64,000 bases of DNA from Methanosarcina flavescens (GTDB lineage: Archaea; Halobacteriota; Methanosarcinia; Methanosarcinales; Methanosarcinaceae). The notes beneath the pieces were generated by a model that was not told where the DNA came from, ran no database searches, and worked only from the letters and a program-made list of their open reading frames with translations. The position numbers and the translations under genes are program-made. Below are positions 46,885 through 55,858 of the stretch, one piece after another (position 1 is the stretch's first letter; each line of letters starts with the position of its first letter). The DNA is taken from the NCBI RefSeq assembly GCF_001304615.2, contig NZ_CP032683.1, positions 248,001-312,000 on the forward strand. The letters run 5' to 3'.

Positions 46885-47109
46885 TTGTTCCCAAATAAAA
46901 AAGTTCAGAAAATCGTTGGATCAAAGATCCAGGTAGAAATGAAAGGCGACCTTAATCTGCTTGAAGGCACTCTTAAGAGTGTGGATGACTACATGAACCT
47001 TCATCTCGTGGACACCATGGAGATCGTAAAAGGAGAAAAAGTCCGTTCCCTTGGTTCTGTAGTACTTCGTGGTAATAACATCATACTGATCACTCCTGTT
47101 GAAGAATAA
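46885..47109 (+). CDS. Sm-like (LSm) archaeal protein
   Basis: A 74-residue protein with both Sm motifs: VQVEMKGDLNLLEGTLKSVDDYMNLHL (Sm1) and LGSVVLRGNNIILITPV (Sm2), including the RGN RNA-binding triad. Archaeal SmAPs form seven-membered rings that bind U-rich RNA. The start codon is TTG (46885), supported by GAGGG and by the family start. A Cys-cluster HTH gene follows 51 bases later in the same direction, perhaps in one operon. Confidence 0.92.
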   Translation: MFPNKKVQKIVGSKIQVEMKGDLNLLEGTLKSVDDYMNLHLVDTMEIVKGEKVRSLGSVVLRGNNIILITPVEE

Positions 47110-47160
47110 ACTTCAAAAGGAACATCATAGTGTGCATAAGGAACATCATAGTGTGGAATC

Positions 47161-47535
47161 ATGGATCTTGAAGAAGAAGCTTATAGCATAATAAAGAGAA
47201 ATAAAGAAGGCGTTTTCCAGAACGTTATCTGGAAAGAGCTGAAAATCGATAGCAGAAAATGTTCCAGAATCATAAAAAAGCTTCTGGACAAAGACCTTAT
47301 TGTACGAGAGGTTGGAGTTTCAAACGGGGCAAGAACATACCTACTGAAAGCAAAAGAAGAGGTTAAAGAAAAATATGACCTCCTGCTTGCAGGAACGTTA
47401 TTTTCGGCCTGTACAGGTTGCACCGGCGACTGTCAACCCGAATACTGCGGGAGACTCAGCGAATGGATTGGAAACCTCATTCAGGAAGCTGAGAGATCGG
47501 AAGAAACCGGCGAGATCAGTGCAAATGAGGCATAA
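47161..47535 (+). CDS. Winged-helix protein with C-terminal cysteine cluster
   Basis: A 124-residue protein. Residues about 1-70 form a winged helix (EEEAYSIIKRNKEGVFQNVIWKELKIDSRKCSRIIKKLLDKDLIVREV), MarR/Lrp- or TFIIIC B-block-like. Residues about 82-98 hold C-x2-C-x3-C-x4-C (ACTGCTGDCQPEYC), a spacing that suits an iron-sulfur or zinc site. A redox- or metal-sensing role is inference. It is downstream of the LSm gene and just upstream of tRNA-Glu. Confidence 0.82.
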   Translation: MDLEEEAYSIIKRNKEGVFQNVIWKELKIDSRKCSRIIKKLLDKDLIVREVGVSNGARTYLLKAKEEVKEKYDLLLAGTLFSACTGCTGDCQPEYCGRLSEWIGNLIQEAERSEETGEISANEA

Positions 47536-47664
47536 GAAAAAATCAGAAAGGATCTCGAGTTCAGCAGTTAATAAGTTTCTTGAGAGTACAGGCAACCGAC
47601 AATTATATATAGAAGAGCCCCTTATTGAAGAACCTCCTTCAATAAGGGAAACAACATACAAAAC

Positions 47665-47742
47665 GCTCCGGTAGTGTAGTCCGGCCAATCATTCCGGCCT
47701 TTCGAGCCGAAGACTCGGGTTCGAATCCCGGCCGGAGCACCA
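47665..47742 (+). tRNA. tRNA-Glu (TTC), copy 1
   Basis: A complete cloverleaf: acceptor GCTCCGG/CCGGAGC, T arm TCGGG-TTCGAAT-CCCGG, anticodon loop CTTTCGA with anticodon TTC, and encoded CCA. The top pair of the anticodon stem (position 27-43) is C-A rather than Watson-Crick. A TATA-like TTATATATA lies about 55 bases upstream, and a T-run follows. Confidence 0.93.
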
Positions 47743-48168
47743 TACTTTTTTTACACATTTTTCACAAATGACTTCCATAATTAAGAGAATCCACTCTTAT
47801 GACTTTTCTTTAGAACATATGATTTATAACGTATTATCTTGCACAGATAGTGCTGTCAGTACCAGTAACTCATGTAAGTTTCAGGTGAGCTAGGTGAGCT
47901 CGAAGTCCATGACTTATTGCCGCCTGTCCGCCCTAATTCACTGATTTTTGAACCAGGCTTTTTTAAAAAGTTTTAAGGGCTTAGAGAAAGTTTTTTTTAA
48001 TGAGTCGCGGCATATCTATAAAAAGGGATAAAATTCCTTTAAATAGTTCTCACATAAAACTTTATCTGACCAATAGACTCCCCCAAATGGGTTTGGGAAG
48101 GGACAGTTTTATATATTACTAGCATCTATTGAAGGTCTCGCTGTGAGATGCGCAATGAAATGCAATGT
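47743..48168. other. Spacer between the two tRNA-Glu genes
   Basis: No gene seen. A TATA box TTTATATATT near 48110 precedes the second tRNA, so it has its own promoter and is not merely read through. Confidence 0.5.
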
Positions 48169-48246
48169 GCTCCGGTAGTGTAGTCCGGCCAATCATTCCG
48201 GCCTTTCGAGCCGAAGACTCGGGTTCGAATCCCGGCCGGAGCACCA
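48169..48246 (+). tRNA. tRNA-Glu (TTC), copy 2
   Basis: Identical over all 78 bases to the copy at 47665, including the encoded CCA and the C-A pair at 27-43. A TATA box lies about 55 bases upstream. The flanking DNA differs apart from the T-rich end. Confidence 0.93.
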
Positions 48247-48433
48247 TATTCTTTTCTACAAAACTCCTTTCCTATAATGATTTCTTTTCTATAACGTTTT
48301 TAACAAATATTATGACGAGCTTTTGTTCTTACTGGTCTTCTACACTATTCTTTTACAACATTTTTTTCTAGGAATCATATCTTCAAACCCCACTGCCATC
48401 TGTTGAGTTCTTGAATGCTCAACTATTCCTTTC

Positions 48434-49360
48434 TTAACGCTTTCTCAAGATAACAGAATGGAGCTCTTTTATTTCCCTGATCTTTTCCAGATTCTGTACC
48501 TCATCAAACAGACCTGCTGTATTGATAGATTCGAGTGCAGCCTTTGCGGCAAAGCATGCTCCTTTCATACCACGTTCAAGAGTAAGCACACGTATTGTTT
48601 CCAGAGACCACGCAATCTGGATGATTACGTTTCTCATGCCGTGCTGAGAGACTACCTTGCCCAGGTTTTCAAGTGCCTCAATTATGGCCTTTGCATGGGA
48701 CTCGCTGTTTCCCTTTCTTATGACGGCATTACCCAGGTCTTCAAGAATAACTGCAGCCTCCAGAGCACTGGATTCAATTGCCTGTTCGGCTGAAGCTACA
48801 CCTATCTCCCCAAGAAAACCTGTGGCAGCAATTCCGGAATAAGGAAGACTTTTTTCTATTGATTTCAGGACTACCTGCATAAGGTAAATTTCAGAAAGGC
48901 TTACCAGGGTTTCCATTTTCATTCTTGAAGAGCTCTTCCCACAGTTCCCAAGCGATTCAGCTGCACTTTTCGCTGCCGTATCCAGGCCCTTTTCCGCAAA
49001 CTCCTGGGCAAGGCTTCCTACAATTGATAAAGCCTTTATAGCAATAGTTTCCCTCTTCTGACCGGCAGCCTCAAACACTATATCCCCAAGTGCATAGCAT
49101 GAAACTGCACATGCCTGCTGCATTTCCTTTTCAGTAGCAACCCTGGCTATATCCCCTATCGAGATGATGAGTGCTTTCAAATCCAGCTCGTTTTCAGCAT
49201 TGGCGTCAAGATGAATAAGCTGAAACACGAAGTCCCTTAACCTACTGATGGCTTCTACAGTGCCTCTCTGGTCTCCACTATACGCTTTTTGGAACCCTTC
49301 TTCAATAGTTCTGACCTCATCAAGCTCATTTTCATTTACAAACGAAATACCATGCCCCAC
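48434..49360 (-). CDS. Hypothetical helical-repeat protein
   Basis: A 308-residue protein that looks like a stack of helix pairs of HEAT or ARM type. Repeated motifs of about 35-40 residues contain ALxxLGxxxxxxG: SCYALGDIVFEAAGQ, ALSIVGSLAQEFAEKG, SAAESLGNCGK, AVILEDLGNAVIRKG, ALENLGKVVSQHG. No signal or membrane segment. Proteins like this usually bind other proteins; I do not recognise the family. The start is GTG 49360 after AAGGATT. Confidence 0.75.
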   Translation of the reverse strand: MGHGISFVNENELDEVRTIEEGFQKAYSGDQRGTVEAISRLRDFVFQLIHLDANAENELDLKALIISIGDIARVATEKEMQQACAVSCYALGDIVFEAAGQKRETIAIKALSIVGSLAQEFAEKGLDTAAKSAAESLGNCGKSSSRMKMETLVSLSEIYLMQVVLKSIEKSLPYSGIAATGFLGEIGVASAEQAIESSALEAAVILEDLGNAVIRKGNSESHAKAIIEALENLGKVVSQHGMRNVIIQIAWSLETIRVLTLERGMKGACFAAKAALESINTAGLFDEVQNLEKIREIKELHSVILRKR

Positions 49361-50032
49361 ACCAATCCTTGTTAATCTTATGTCTTTACAGCAGATTAGT
49401 CTTCCTATCAGAATCGCTTTCCTATTTCTTCTTCAGCCTTCCGCACAGAAATCAGGCAAGACAATGCTTGTTAAACATTTTAATAACCTTTTATGCCCTT
49501 ACTCAGGGAATATAAGTATAACAGATTGGAGGCACTTATGCATGAAAAATATATAGAGTCACGACCCTCCCCTTTAAAGTTTTCACCCTGCATTCCGAAC
49601 TTGCCGCTTTCATACAACATATTTCATTTATACGGAATTTTCAGTTTTTCAATAAGTAAACCGTGCAAGTAAATCACTCCCGATTCTCTGCAGCGTGGAG
49701 TCTATTAGGCTGAGTTTATCCTGAAAAATAAAAGGAAAGAACCTTCCCTGACATATCTCAGGCCGGTTTATTTCTCTTCGGTCCGATCTACACTGGAAGA
49801 GCATATGCCAGAACGCTAATTTTAAACCTAAGGCGGGAAATCCCCTTCCCCGTTTTCATCAGAAAGCAGAGGGGTAGTTCACTAAAAGAGATTTTAGAGG
49901 ATTCTTTCTTATAATTGAAATTACTCTCTTTATTCTCAATTCCACTTTTAGAATTTCAGTTTCCTGTACCAGTGAGAATTTCCTCTAAAGTTTCTCGTTG
50001 AGATTTGATTTGGTCGGGTTTATGACGAAAAA
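49361..50032. other. Spacer with a possible small ORF
   Basis: Nothing else was found in about 670 bases apart from the small ORF at 49538. Confidence 0.35.
49538..49672 (+). CDS. Possible 44-residue peptide gene
   Basis: The ATG at 49538 is preceded at a five-base distance by a perfect GGAGG, and a TATA-like TATAAGTATA lies another 20 bases upstream. The peptide (MHEKYIESRPSPLKFSPCI...) is Ser/Pro-rich with three Cys or so and has no known relative. The ribosome site is the only support. Confidence 0.3.
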   Translation: MHEKYIESRPSPLKFSPCIPNLPLSYNIFHLYGIFSFSISKPCK

Positions 50033-50449
50033 CTACTCAGTGGTATTCTCACTTTCTTTTTCCGCCTCTTTCTCAGCTCTGTGTTTGTGGAGAGCCATTT
50101 CTATATTGCTGTGCAGATCCTCTTCTTTAAAAGGTTTTGAAATATATCCTGCAGGTTCTGTTGTTTTTGCCCTCTCCAAAGTCTCGTCATCAGTATAGGC
50201 GGTAAGATAGAGCACTGGAATTTTAAGCTTGTTCTTAATTTCACGGGCAGCCTCAATTCCATCCATTTCTCCTCTTAACATGATATCCATAAGGACAAGG
50301 TCTGCATTCGACAGATCGGCTTTTCTTATGGCTTCCTCTCCTGTGGACGCAGTACCCGTCACAGTATAACCAAGATTTTTCAATTTGTTTCTGATATTAA
50401 GAGCCACGATATTCTGGTCTTCGACAACCAGAATTTTTGCTTTTTTCAT
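50033..50449 (-). CDS. Single-domain response regulator
   Basis: A 138-residue CheY-like receiver with no output domain. Acidic pocket E10-D11, phospho-acceptor D55 in LVLMDIMLRG, Thr in YLTAYTD and Lys in GYISKPFKEEDL are all present. The Lys/Glu-rich C-terminal tail is probably disordered. GGGGAG precedes ATG. The gene begins 37 bases downstream of the kinase stop, so the two form one operon and very likely one phosphorelay. Confidence 0.93.
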   Translation of the reverse strand: MKKAKILVVEDQNIVALNIRNKLKNLGYTVTGTASTGEEAIRKADLSNADLVLMDIMLRGEMDGIEAAREIKNKLKIPVLYLTAYTDDETLERAKTTEPAGYISKPFKEEDLHSNIEMALHKHRAEKEAEKESENTTE

Positions 50450-50486
50450 TGTATCTCCCCTTTAAATCGAATAAGCCTCCGGATAG

Positions 50487-53400
50487 TCAGTCGTTTTCCT
50501 TAAACAATATTTTGAAGGTAGTCCCTGCACCATTTTGAAGTTCGATTGTACCCTCCAATTGTTCTACAAGGATGTTTACAAGCTGCAGACCCAGAGAACC
50601 AGTATTCCTGAAATCGAGCTTTTCCGGAAAACCCAATCCATTGTCCGAAACTACCAGCGAATATTGGTTACTTTTGTCAACTGAGCTCTTAGCACCAATA
50701 TTATTGGTGCTATTACTTATACTTTTATTCTCTCCGTTCTCTTCAACCCTGCAGAGTTTTATCCGGATTTCTCCTTTTCTACCCTGAGGAAAAGCATGTT
50801 TTAGAGAATTAGATACGAGCTCGTTAATAATTATCCCAAGAGGAACTGCCGTGTCCATTCCGAGGAAGATCTCCTCAATATCTAACTCCATCCTGATATC
50901 ACCTTTCCTGACAATGTAGGAGTGAAAAAGATCCGAGGTCAATTTCTGAAGATATTCCGAGAAATCAAGGGTCTCACTATTTTTTGACCTGTAGAGTTCC
51001 TCGTGGATTATAGCCATGGTGGCAACCCTGTTCTGGCTCTCACGGAAAGCTTCAAGGACTTCTTTTTCGTCAAATCTTTCAGCCTGGAGTTCCAGCAGGC
51101 TGGAAATAACCTGGAGGTTATTTTTTATGCGGTGATGGATCTCTTTTTTACGGATTTCTTCTACTTTTTTCAGAGACTCTTCGGCTTCTTTTTGTCCGGT
51201 TATATCATAGACTGCACCCTGCAGGATTCTTCTCTTGCCTGTAAAATCTGAAACATTCTGGATAATTTCACGAACCCATTTTATATTTCCATCCCTGTGT
51301 CTTATACGGTATTCATGTTCTATAACAAGCAGCGGATATTTTATTAACCTCTCATTATTATTAATAAGGTTTTGCCGGTCTTCAGGGAGAACAATCTGGA
51401 GCCAGTTTACTTTTCCGGACATAAAATCTTCTCCCCGGTACTCTGTAATTTCTTCCACACTCCCGTCAATCATTATAGGTGTAAAATCCAGATTTCCCTG
51501 GAAAGCTATACCTCTGAAATTTTTCATAAAGGATCGGTAGCGCTCTTCACTCTCTTTCATTTTTTTCGATGCAAGCTTTATCTCCGTAATATCTTTCATT
51601 ACCCCAAGAACTCTATATGGGTTTCCTTCAGCATCCCTGAGAAGGACTCTCCTGTCTTCTACATAAATATAATTACCGTCCTTTCTCCTGAACCTGAACT
51701 CTTCTCTTAATCTCTCTCCTTTCTCAAAGAAGACCCTGACTTTTTCTATTATTTCTCCGAGGTCATCAGGATGAATGTGCTCCAGCCACATTTCAGGATT
51801 GATTTTCTGGAACTCTTCAAAACTGTAACCGGTAAGCTCTGGAATAGCTCCTGCCCAATCTACCTCCTGTGTTTTTGTATTATAGTCATACACAATCTGC
51901 CCTGTCTGTTCGGTAGCGATCCGATATCTTTCCTCACTTCTCCTGAAGGTCTCCTCAGCCTCTTTACGCTCGGTTATATCAAGCATTACACCGACAACTC
52001 CAGCCACATCTCCCGAACTGTCCTGGTAGGTGGCTTTATGGAAAAGAAAATCTCTCTCTATGCCGTCGGCACAGAGCACCTTGGTTTCGTAATAGTTACT
52101 TCCCCCTTTTTCAAGAAGGCTCCTATCATGCTTGTGATATATCTCTGCAAGCTCCTTTGGTACTCTCTTCTGGAACTCTCTAAAAGAGCCCCCTATAACT
52201 TCAGCTTTGGGAAGCCCCATAATTTGCCTGGCAAAACTCTCGTTACAGTTTATGTATATTTCATTCAAGTCTCTCTGAAACACCGGGCTTGGAATGCTGT
52301 CAAGCAGGGTCTCCAGAAACCTCACATTATTCTGGAGCTTATTCTCAGTTTTCCTGAGTTCAGTTATATCAAGCAGTACAGCGACCATATTCCTTGCGTT
52401 TTTTTCTTCGTCCAGAAAAGTTACCCCGCTCGCCAGGAAGTCTCTTTTTATGCCGTCAGCACACATGATTTCTTTTTCAGATACGTCGCTTCCCCCTTTC
52501 TGCAACAGCTCCAAATCGTCTTCATGGATTTCAAGTGAAATCCCTGCTGGCGACTTATTGTGCGCTTCAGCAAAATTTTTTCCTATAATTTCTTCTTTTT
52601 CCAGTCCCAGGACCTGCCTGGCTAGAATATTATTACAACCGAGATACCTGCCATCATTATCTTTATAATACACAGGTGCAGGTATGGTATCAAGGAGAGT
52701 TTCAAGAAATTTCAGGTTATTCGTGAGGCTTTTTTCAATTTTTCTCCTTTCAATTATTTCATGTAGAAGATTCTCATTTGCTTCCGTGTACTCAAGGGTT
52801 CTTTTTTCAACGAGCTTTTCCAACTCCTTCTGATGAATCTGGAGTTTTTCCTCGGCATGCAGGCGCCCTATGATCTCGGACAATAAAAAAGCAGCAGAAT
52901 ACAGGAAATATATCTCATCCTCAGCAAACTTTCTCTTTTCCCGACTGTAAACCTCCATTACCCCAAAAGGCTTATTCATATCTCCTATCAGAACCGTTGC
53001 TCCGCTGGCTATGTCGTGCCGCCTGATAAACTCACTGCACTCAAAACGGGTTTCGGTTTCAATATCTCCCAGGATAATAGGTCTTTTCAAAAAAAGAGGA
53101 TATTCGGCCTGAGACTTCTCTTTTACAATAACGCTGTCTATGTACTTCTCTTTCCAGCCGTATCCCGCCCTCATAATAAAAGTTCCATCGGGCATGAGCT
53201 CCAGGATTCTGGAAAAGTCCGCACCAAGCCCTTTAGCAATAAGCAGGGCACTTCTTTCCAGAATTTCCTGTAAATTTTTGCAGGTTAAGGAGATTCTGCT
53301 GAGGTTGCTCAGAGAAAAGTATTGTTTTTCTCTTTTGCGGAGCTTTTCTTCGTTAAGAACCCTGAAGCTTATATCAAAAGCTTGAAGGTTTACATAGTTC

Positions 53401-53693
53401 TCTTCCGGAAAAGGATAAAGTACTGCAGCATATGTTGTCTTCCCTGCCTGAATCTCAAAATTTTTCGGCTCCTTCTGTGCAAGGATTCTTTTTATATTGT
53501 GCCTCAGTACATCAGGTACTTTTTGCCCTTCTTTTACACCCCAGTACTCAAGAAGAGCCTTAGCTGCCTTATTAGCGCAAAGAATTGTTCCCTCTTTTCC
53601 CAATTTCAGGAAAACATTTGGGTCTTTTGGGGGAAACTCCGTTTTCAGCCCTTCTTTACCTGATTCGCTTATCTCTTCTGCTTTTCCGAGCAA
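50487..53693 (-). CDS. Multi-PAS/GAF sensor histidine kinase (HisKA_2 type)
   Basis: A 1068-residue soluble kinase. Order: a degenerate N-terminal PAS (about 25-115), GAF (about 130-275), a coiled linker, four PAS domains (about 320-430, 445-560, 575-695, 710-835) and HisKA_2 with the phospho-His in EIHHRIKNNLQVISSLLELQ (about residue 850). The HATPase C-terminus has IINELVSNSLKHAF, SDNGLGFP and GSLGLQLV. PAS2 and PAS3 are close copies (FLETLLDTIPAPV and FLETLLDSIPSPV), a recent duplication. No membrane helix, so it senses a cytoplasmic signal. The start is weak: TTG 53693 has no close ribosome site; a GGGGG run lies upstream near tandem ATT codons. Confidence 0.9.
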   Translation of the reverse strand: MLGKAEEISESGKEGLKTEFPPKDPNVFLKLGKEGTILCANKAAKALLEYWGVKEGQKVPDVLRHNIKRILAQKEPKNFEIQAGKTTYAAVLYPFPEENYVNLQAFDISFRVLNEEKLRKREKQYFSLSNLSRISLTCKNLQEILERSALLIAKGLGADFSRILELMPDGTFIMRAGYGWKEKYIDSVIVKEKSQAEYPLFLKRPIILGDIETETRFECSEFIRRHDIASGATVLIGDMNKPFGVMEVYSREKRKFAEDEIYFLYSAAFLLSEIIGRLHAEEKLQIHQKELEKLVEKRTLEYTEANENLLHEIIERRKIEKSLTNNLKFLETLLDTIPAPVYYKDNDGRYLGCNNILARQVLGLEKEEIIGKNFAEAHNKSPAGISLEIHEDDLELLQKGGSDVSEKEIMCADGIKRDFLASGVTFLDEEKNARNMVAVLLDITELRKTENKLQNNVRFLETLLDSIPSPVFQRDLNEIYINCNESFARQIMGLPKAEVIGGSFREFQKRVPKELAEIYHKHDRSLLEKGGSNYYETKVLCADGIERDFLFHKATYQDSSGDVAGVVGVMLDITERKEAEETFRRSEERYRIATEQTGQIVYDYNTKTQEVDWAGAIPELTGYSFEEFQKINPEMWLEHIHPDDLGEIIEKVRVFFEKGERLREEFRFRRKDGNYIYVEDRRVLLRDAEGNPYRVLGVMKDITEIKLASKKMKESEERYRSFMKNFRGIAFQGNLDFTPIMIDGSVEEITEYRGEDFMSGKVNWLQIVLPEDRQNLINNNERLIKYPLLVIEHEYRIRHRDGNIKWVREIIQNVSDFTGKRRILQGAVYDITGQKEAEESLKKVEEIRKKEIHHRIKNNLQVISSLLELQAERFDEKEVLEAFRESQNRVATMAIIHEELYRSKNSETLDFSEYLQKLTSDLFHSYIVRKGDIRMELDIEEIFLGMDTAVPLGIIINELVSNSLKHAFPQGRKGEIRIKLCRVEENGENKSISNSTNNIGAKSSVDKSNQYSLVVSDNGLGFPEKLDFRNTGSLGLQLVNILVEQLEGTIELQNGAGTTFKILFKEND

Positions 53694-54243
53694 ACTATTG
53701 TCTTTAATAATTTACAATCCCCCGTTTTTCTTAATTCGAATATTTGTCAGTCGTACAGAAATAGATATCATTATCTTTATCAAAATCCAGGCCAAGAGCA
53801 TCTTTTGAGGATCTTTCCTCACTTTTCCACTCTTTTTTGAGTCCGATGCTTCCTGGCTTATCTTATAATTATCTTATTAAAAATATATGATGATCCGTTA
53901 TGCATCCACTATTTAAAAGGTATCTGATATATTTCAGGATTTTGAAAGTTCGGCATAATTTATTTAAAATCAGGCAGCTTAAAATGACATTTGCGGAGAG
54001 TGCCTTACTGCTCAAGAGCTTGAATGTCGGTCGTGTTTTATCTGCTAAATATATGATACTATTATAATTGTAATAATCCAAAACTCTCAGAGAAAATGTA
54101 TTTAGGAGCAAATATACTTAGGAATTATAGTCCCTGTTTTCGCAAGTAAACGTGTAGAACTGGAGACCATCCGAGGCTTCAAATTGTCTCTTTGAATCTA
54201 TTCTTTTATCATCAAATGAATCCCTAATCACGAAAAAAAGAAA
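53694..54243. other. Gene-free spacer
   Basis: A+T-rich. A minus-strand frame at 53869-54111 has no ribosome site or similarity and is not accepted. Probably includes the kinase promoter. Confidence 0.35.
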
Positions 54244-54315
54244 TGGACTCGGCGGGATTTGAACCCGCGGCCTTTACGTTGCGAACGTAACGATCTTCCC
54301 CTGATCTACGAGCCC
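54244..54315 (-). tRNA. tRNA-Ala (CGC)
   Basis: A full cloverleaf on the minus strand: acceptor GGGCTCG/CGAGTCC with a G-T pair at 3-70 (the alanine identity element), anticodon stem TTACG/CGTAA, loop TTCGCAA with anticodon CGC, and T arm GCGGG-TTCAAAT-CCCGC. CCA is not encoded. Confidence 0.93.
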
Positions 54316-54376
54316 TTTTAAGGAAAGGAGAATTGAAAGGATGGTTTTCCGGACTTGTGTCCGGTCTTTTCTCCTC

Positions 54377-54646
54377 TTAAATACGGTAGGCTTCCAGAAC
54401 CTGAACGTTCTCGACACCTGGAACTTTTGCAAAGGCTTCTTCTGCAGGTTCAGTTCCGCCTTCTTCGTCATTGACAATTAATGTTACAATTAGAGCCTTC
54501 AGGCCAAAAGCAATAGGCTCTTCAACAATATCTCCGTGAAGGTCTGCCCCGGCAGGAATTGCGGATTTTACTTTCTCTTTTAATTCTGCAAGGTCGGTTT
54601 CAATGCTTTCTGGCATAATCTTAATTTTTGCTGCAACATCACCCAT
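54377..54646 (-). CDS. Archaeal elongation factor 1-beta
   Basis: An 89-residue protein (guanine exchange factor for EF-1 alpha): [31 protein letters not shown], then the family end [17 protein letters not shown]. The ATG at 54646 follows GAGGAATC and matches the family length; the frame is open 15 codons further upstream but that part is leader. It lies in the order zinc ribbon-EF-1 beta that is common in archaea. Confidence 0.94.
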   Translation of the reverse strand: MGDVAAKIKIMPESIETDLAELKEKVKSAIPAGADLHGDIVEEPIAFGLKALIVTLIVNDEEGGTEPAEEAFAKVPGVENVQVLEAYRI

Positions 54647-54736
54647 TCTGATTCCTCTTATACCTTTATTTTGTCTTTTGATCGAGTTCAAGGATTTTTA
54701 TACACTGGCATTGATCTGATTAAGCTTTTACCTGAA

Positions 54737-54961
<225 letters not shown>

Positions 54962-55108
54962 TTAGGCGCCTTCCTTAAGCATTGAGCTTCTGTTTTCCCT
55001 GGCGCCTTTATAAACATTAGCAGATTTAATTAACTGAATTTAATTAACGCTTTTGGATACGCTTTGCGATACGCTTTGCTTCTCCCCTAGTCATATACGA
55101 TATACGAT

Positions 55109-55777
55109 TTAAATATTCCCCTTTACCATAGTACCAAGTACAGGCTTTCGGTATACAGCCCTAATGACCCTCTCAGGAGATTTTCCGTTAACAATCAAGC
55201 ATTCCATTCGGTTTTTCAGAAGAAACTTCGGCAGGGCAGGGTCGATGCAGCTTGCATTGTTCCCTACGCAATTGGAGGCAGAAATTTCCCTGACTAGCTT
55301 TCCATTCCTGAATATACCATCTACATCCGTAACTTTTATTAATCTTGCTCCGTTCTGCTTTGCAATCCAGGCTGCGATAGTATCGGATGTTACGTCCCAG
55401 CTATGAGGCAGAGGATCTTCTTCTCTCAGTAGCCTGTATGGAAAGAGAATTGAAACTCCTTCAGGCACATCTGCTATTGAGTCTACAGCCCTTGCACCGG
55501 TTTTATCCTGAAGATAATAGGCATACTGTTCCATACCAAGAATGGCCATCCAGTGGGCTGTGTCGGCACCCAGGCAAAACTTCTCATCGGTTTCTCTGAC
55601 GATATCGGCAAAGATGCCTCCTCCAGGCACTATGAGAACGGAAAATGAGAATCTTTCGGCTGTGTGCCCTCCCTCTACAATCTTCTGGCTTCCTGAGCCA
55701 AATTCCTTTACCAGCCTATTTACAAGCTCGGTAGCCTCTTTGATGAGGCTTCCCCCAATCTTAACCACCAATCTCAT
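55109..55777 (-). CDS. mfnE: [5-(aminomethyl)furan-3-yl]methyl phosphate kinase
   Basis: An amino acid kinase-fold protein of about 222 residues: nucleotide site VVKIGGSLI, VLIVPGGGIFADIVRE, DTAHWMAILGMEQYA and KVTDVDGIF. It matches MfnE, which makes the diphosphate form of the furan precursor (F1-PP) in methanofuran synthesis. The start at 55777 follows GAAAGGAAAACT; the seven-residue extension to 55798 is not needed. Upstream on the same strand are mfnF and mfnD, so the three form a pathway cluster. Confidence 0.9.
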   Translation of the reverse strand: MRLVVKIGGSLIKEATELVNRLVKEFGSGSQKIVEGGHTAERFSFSVLIVPGGGIFADIVRETDEKFCLGADTAHWMAILGMEQYAYYLQDKTGARAVDSIADVPEGVSILFPYRLLREEDPLPHSWDVTSDTIAAWIAKQNGARLIKVTDVDGIFRNGKLVREISASNCVGNNASCIDPALPKFLLKNRMECLIVNGKSPERVIRAVYRKPVLGTMVKGNI

Positions 55778-55858
55778 AGTTTTCCTTTCAGGTTTCAATT
55801 ATCAGGTGTTTGTTCTCAACCTGCCTGCCCTGAGGCTGGAATTCCTCAGGTGAAGATT

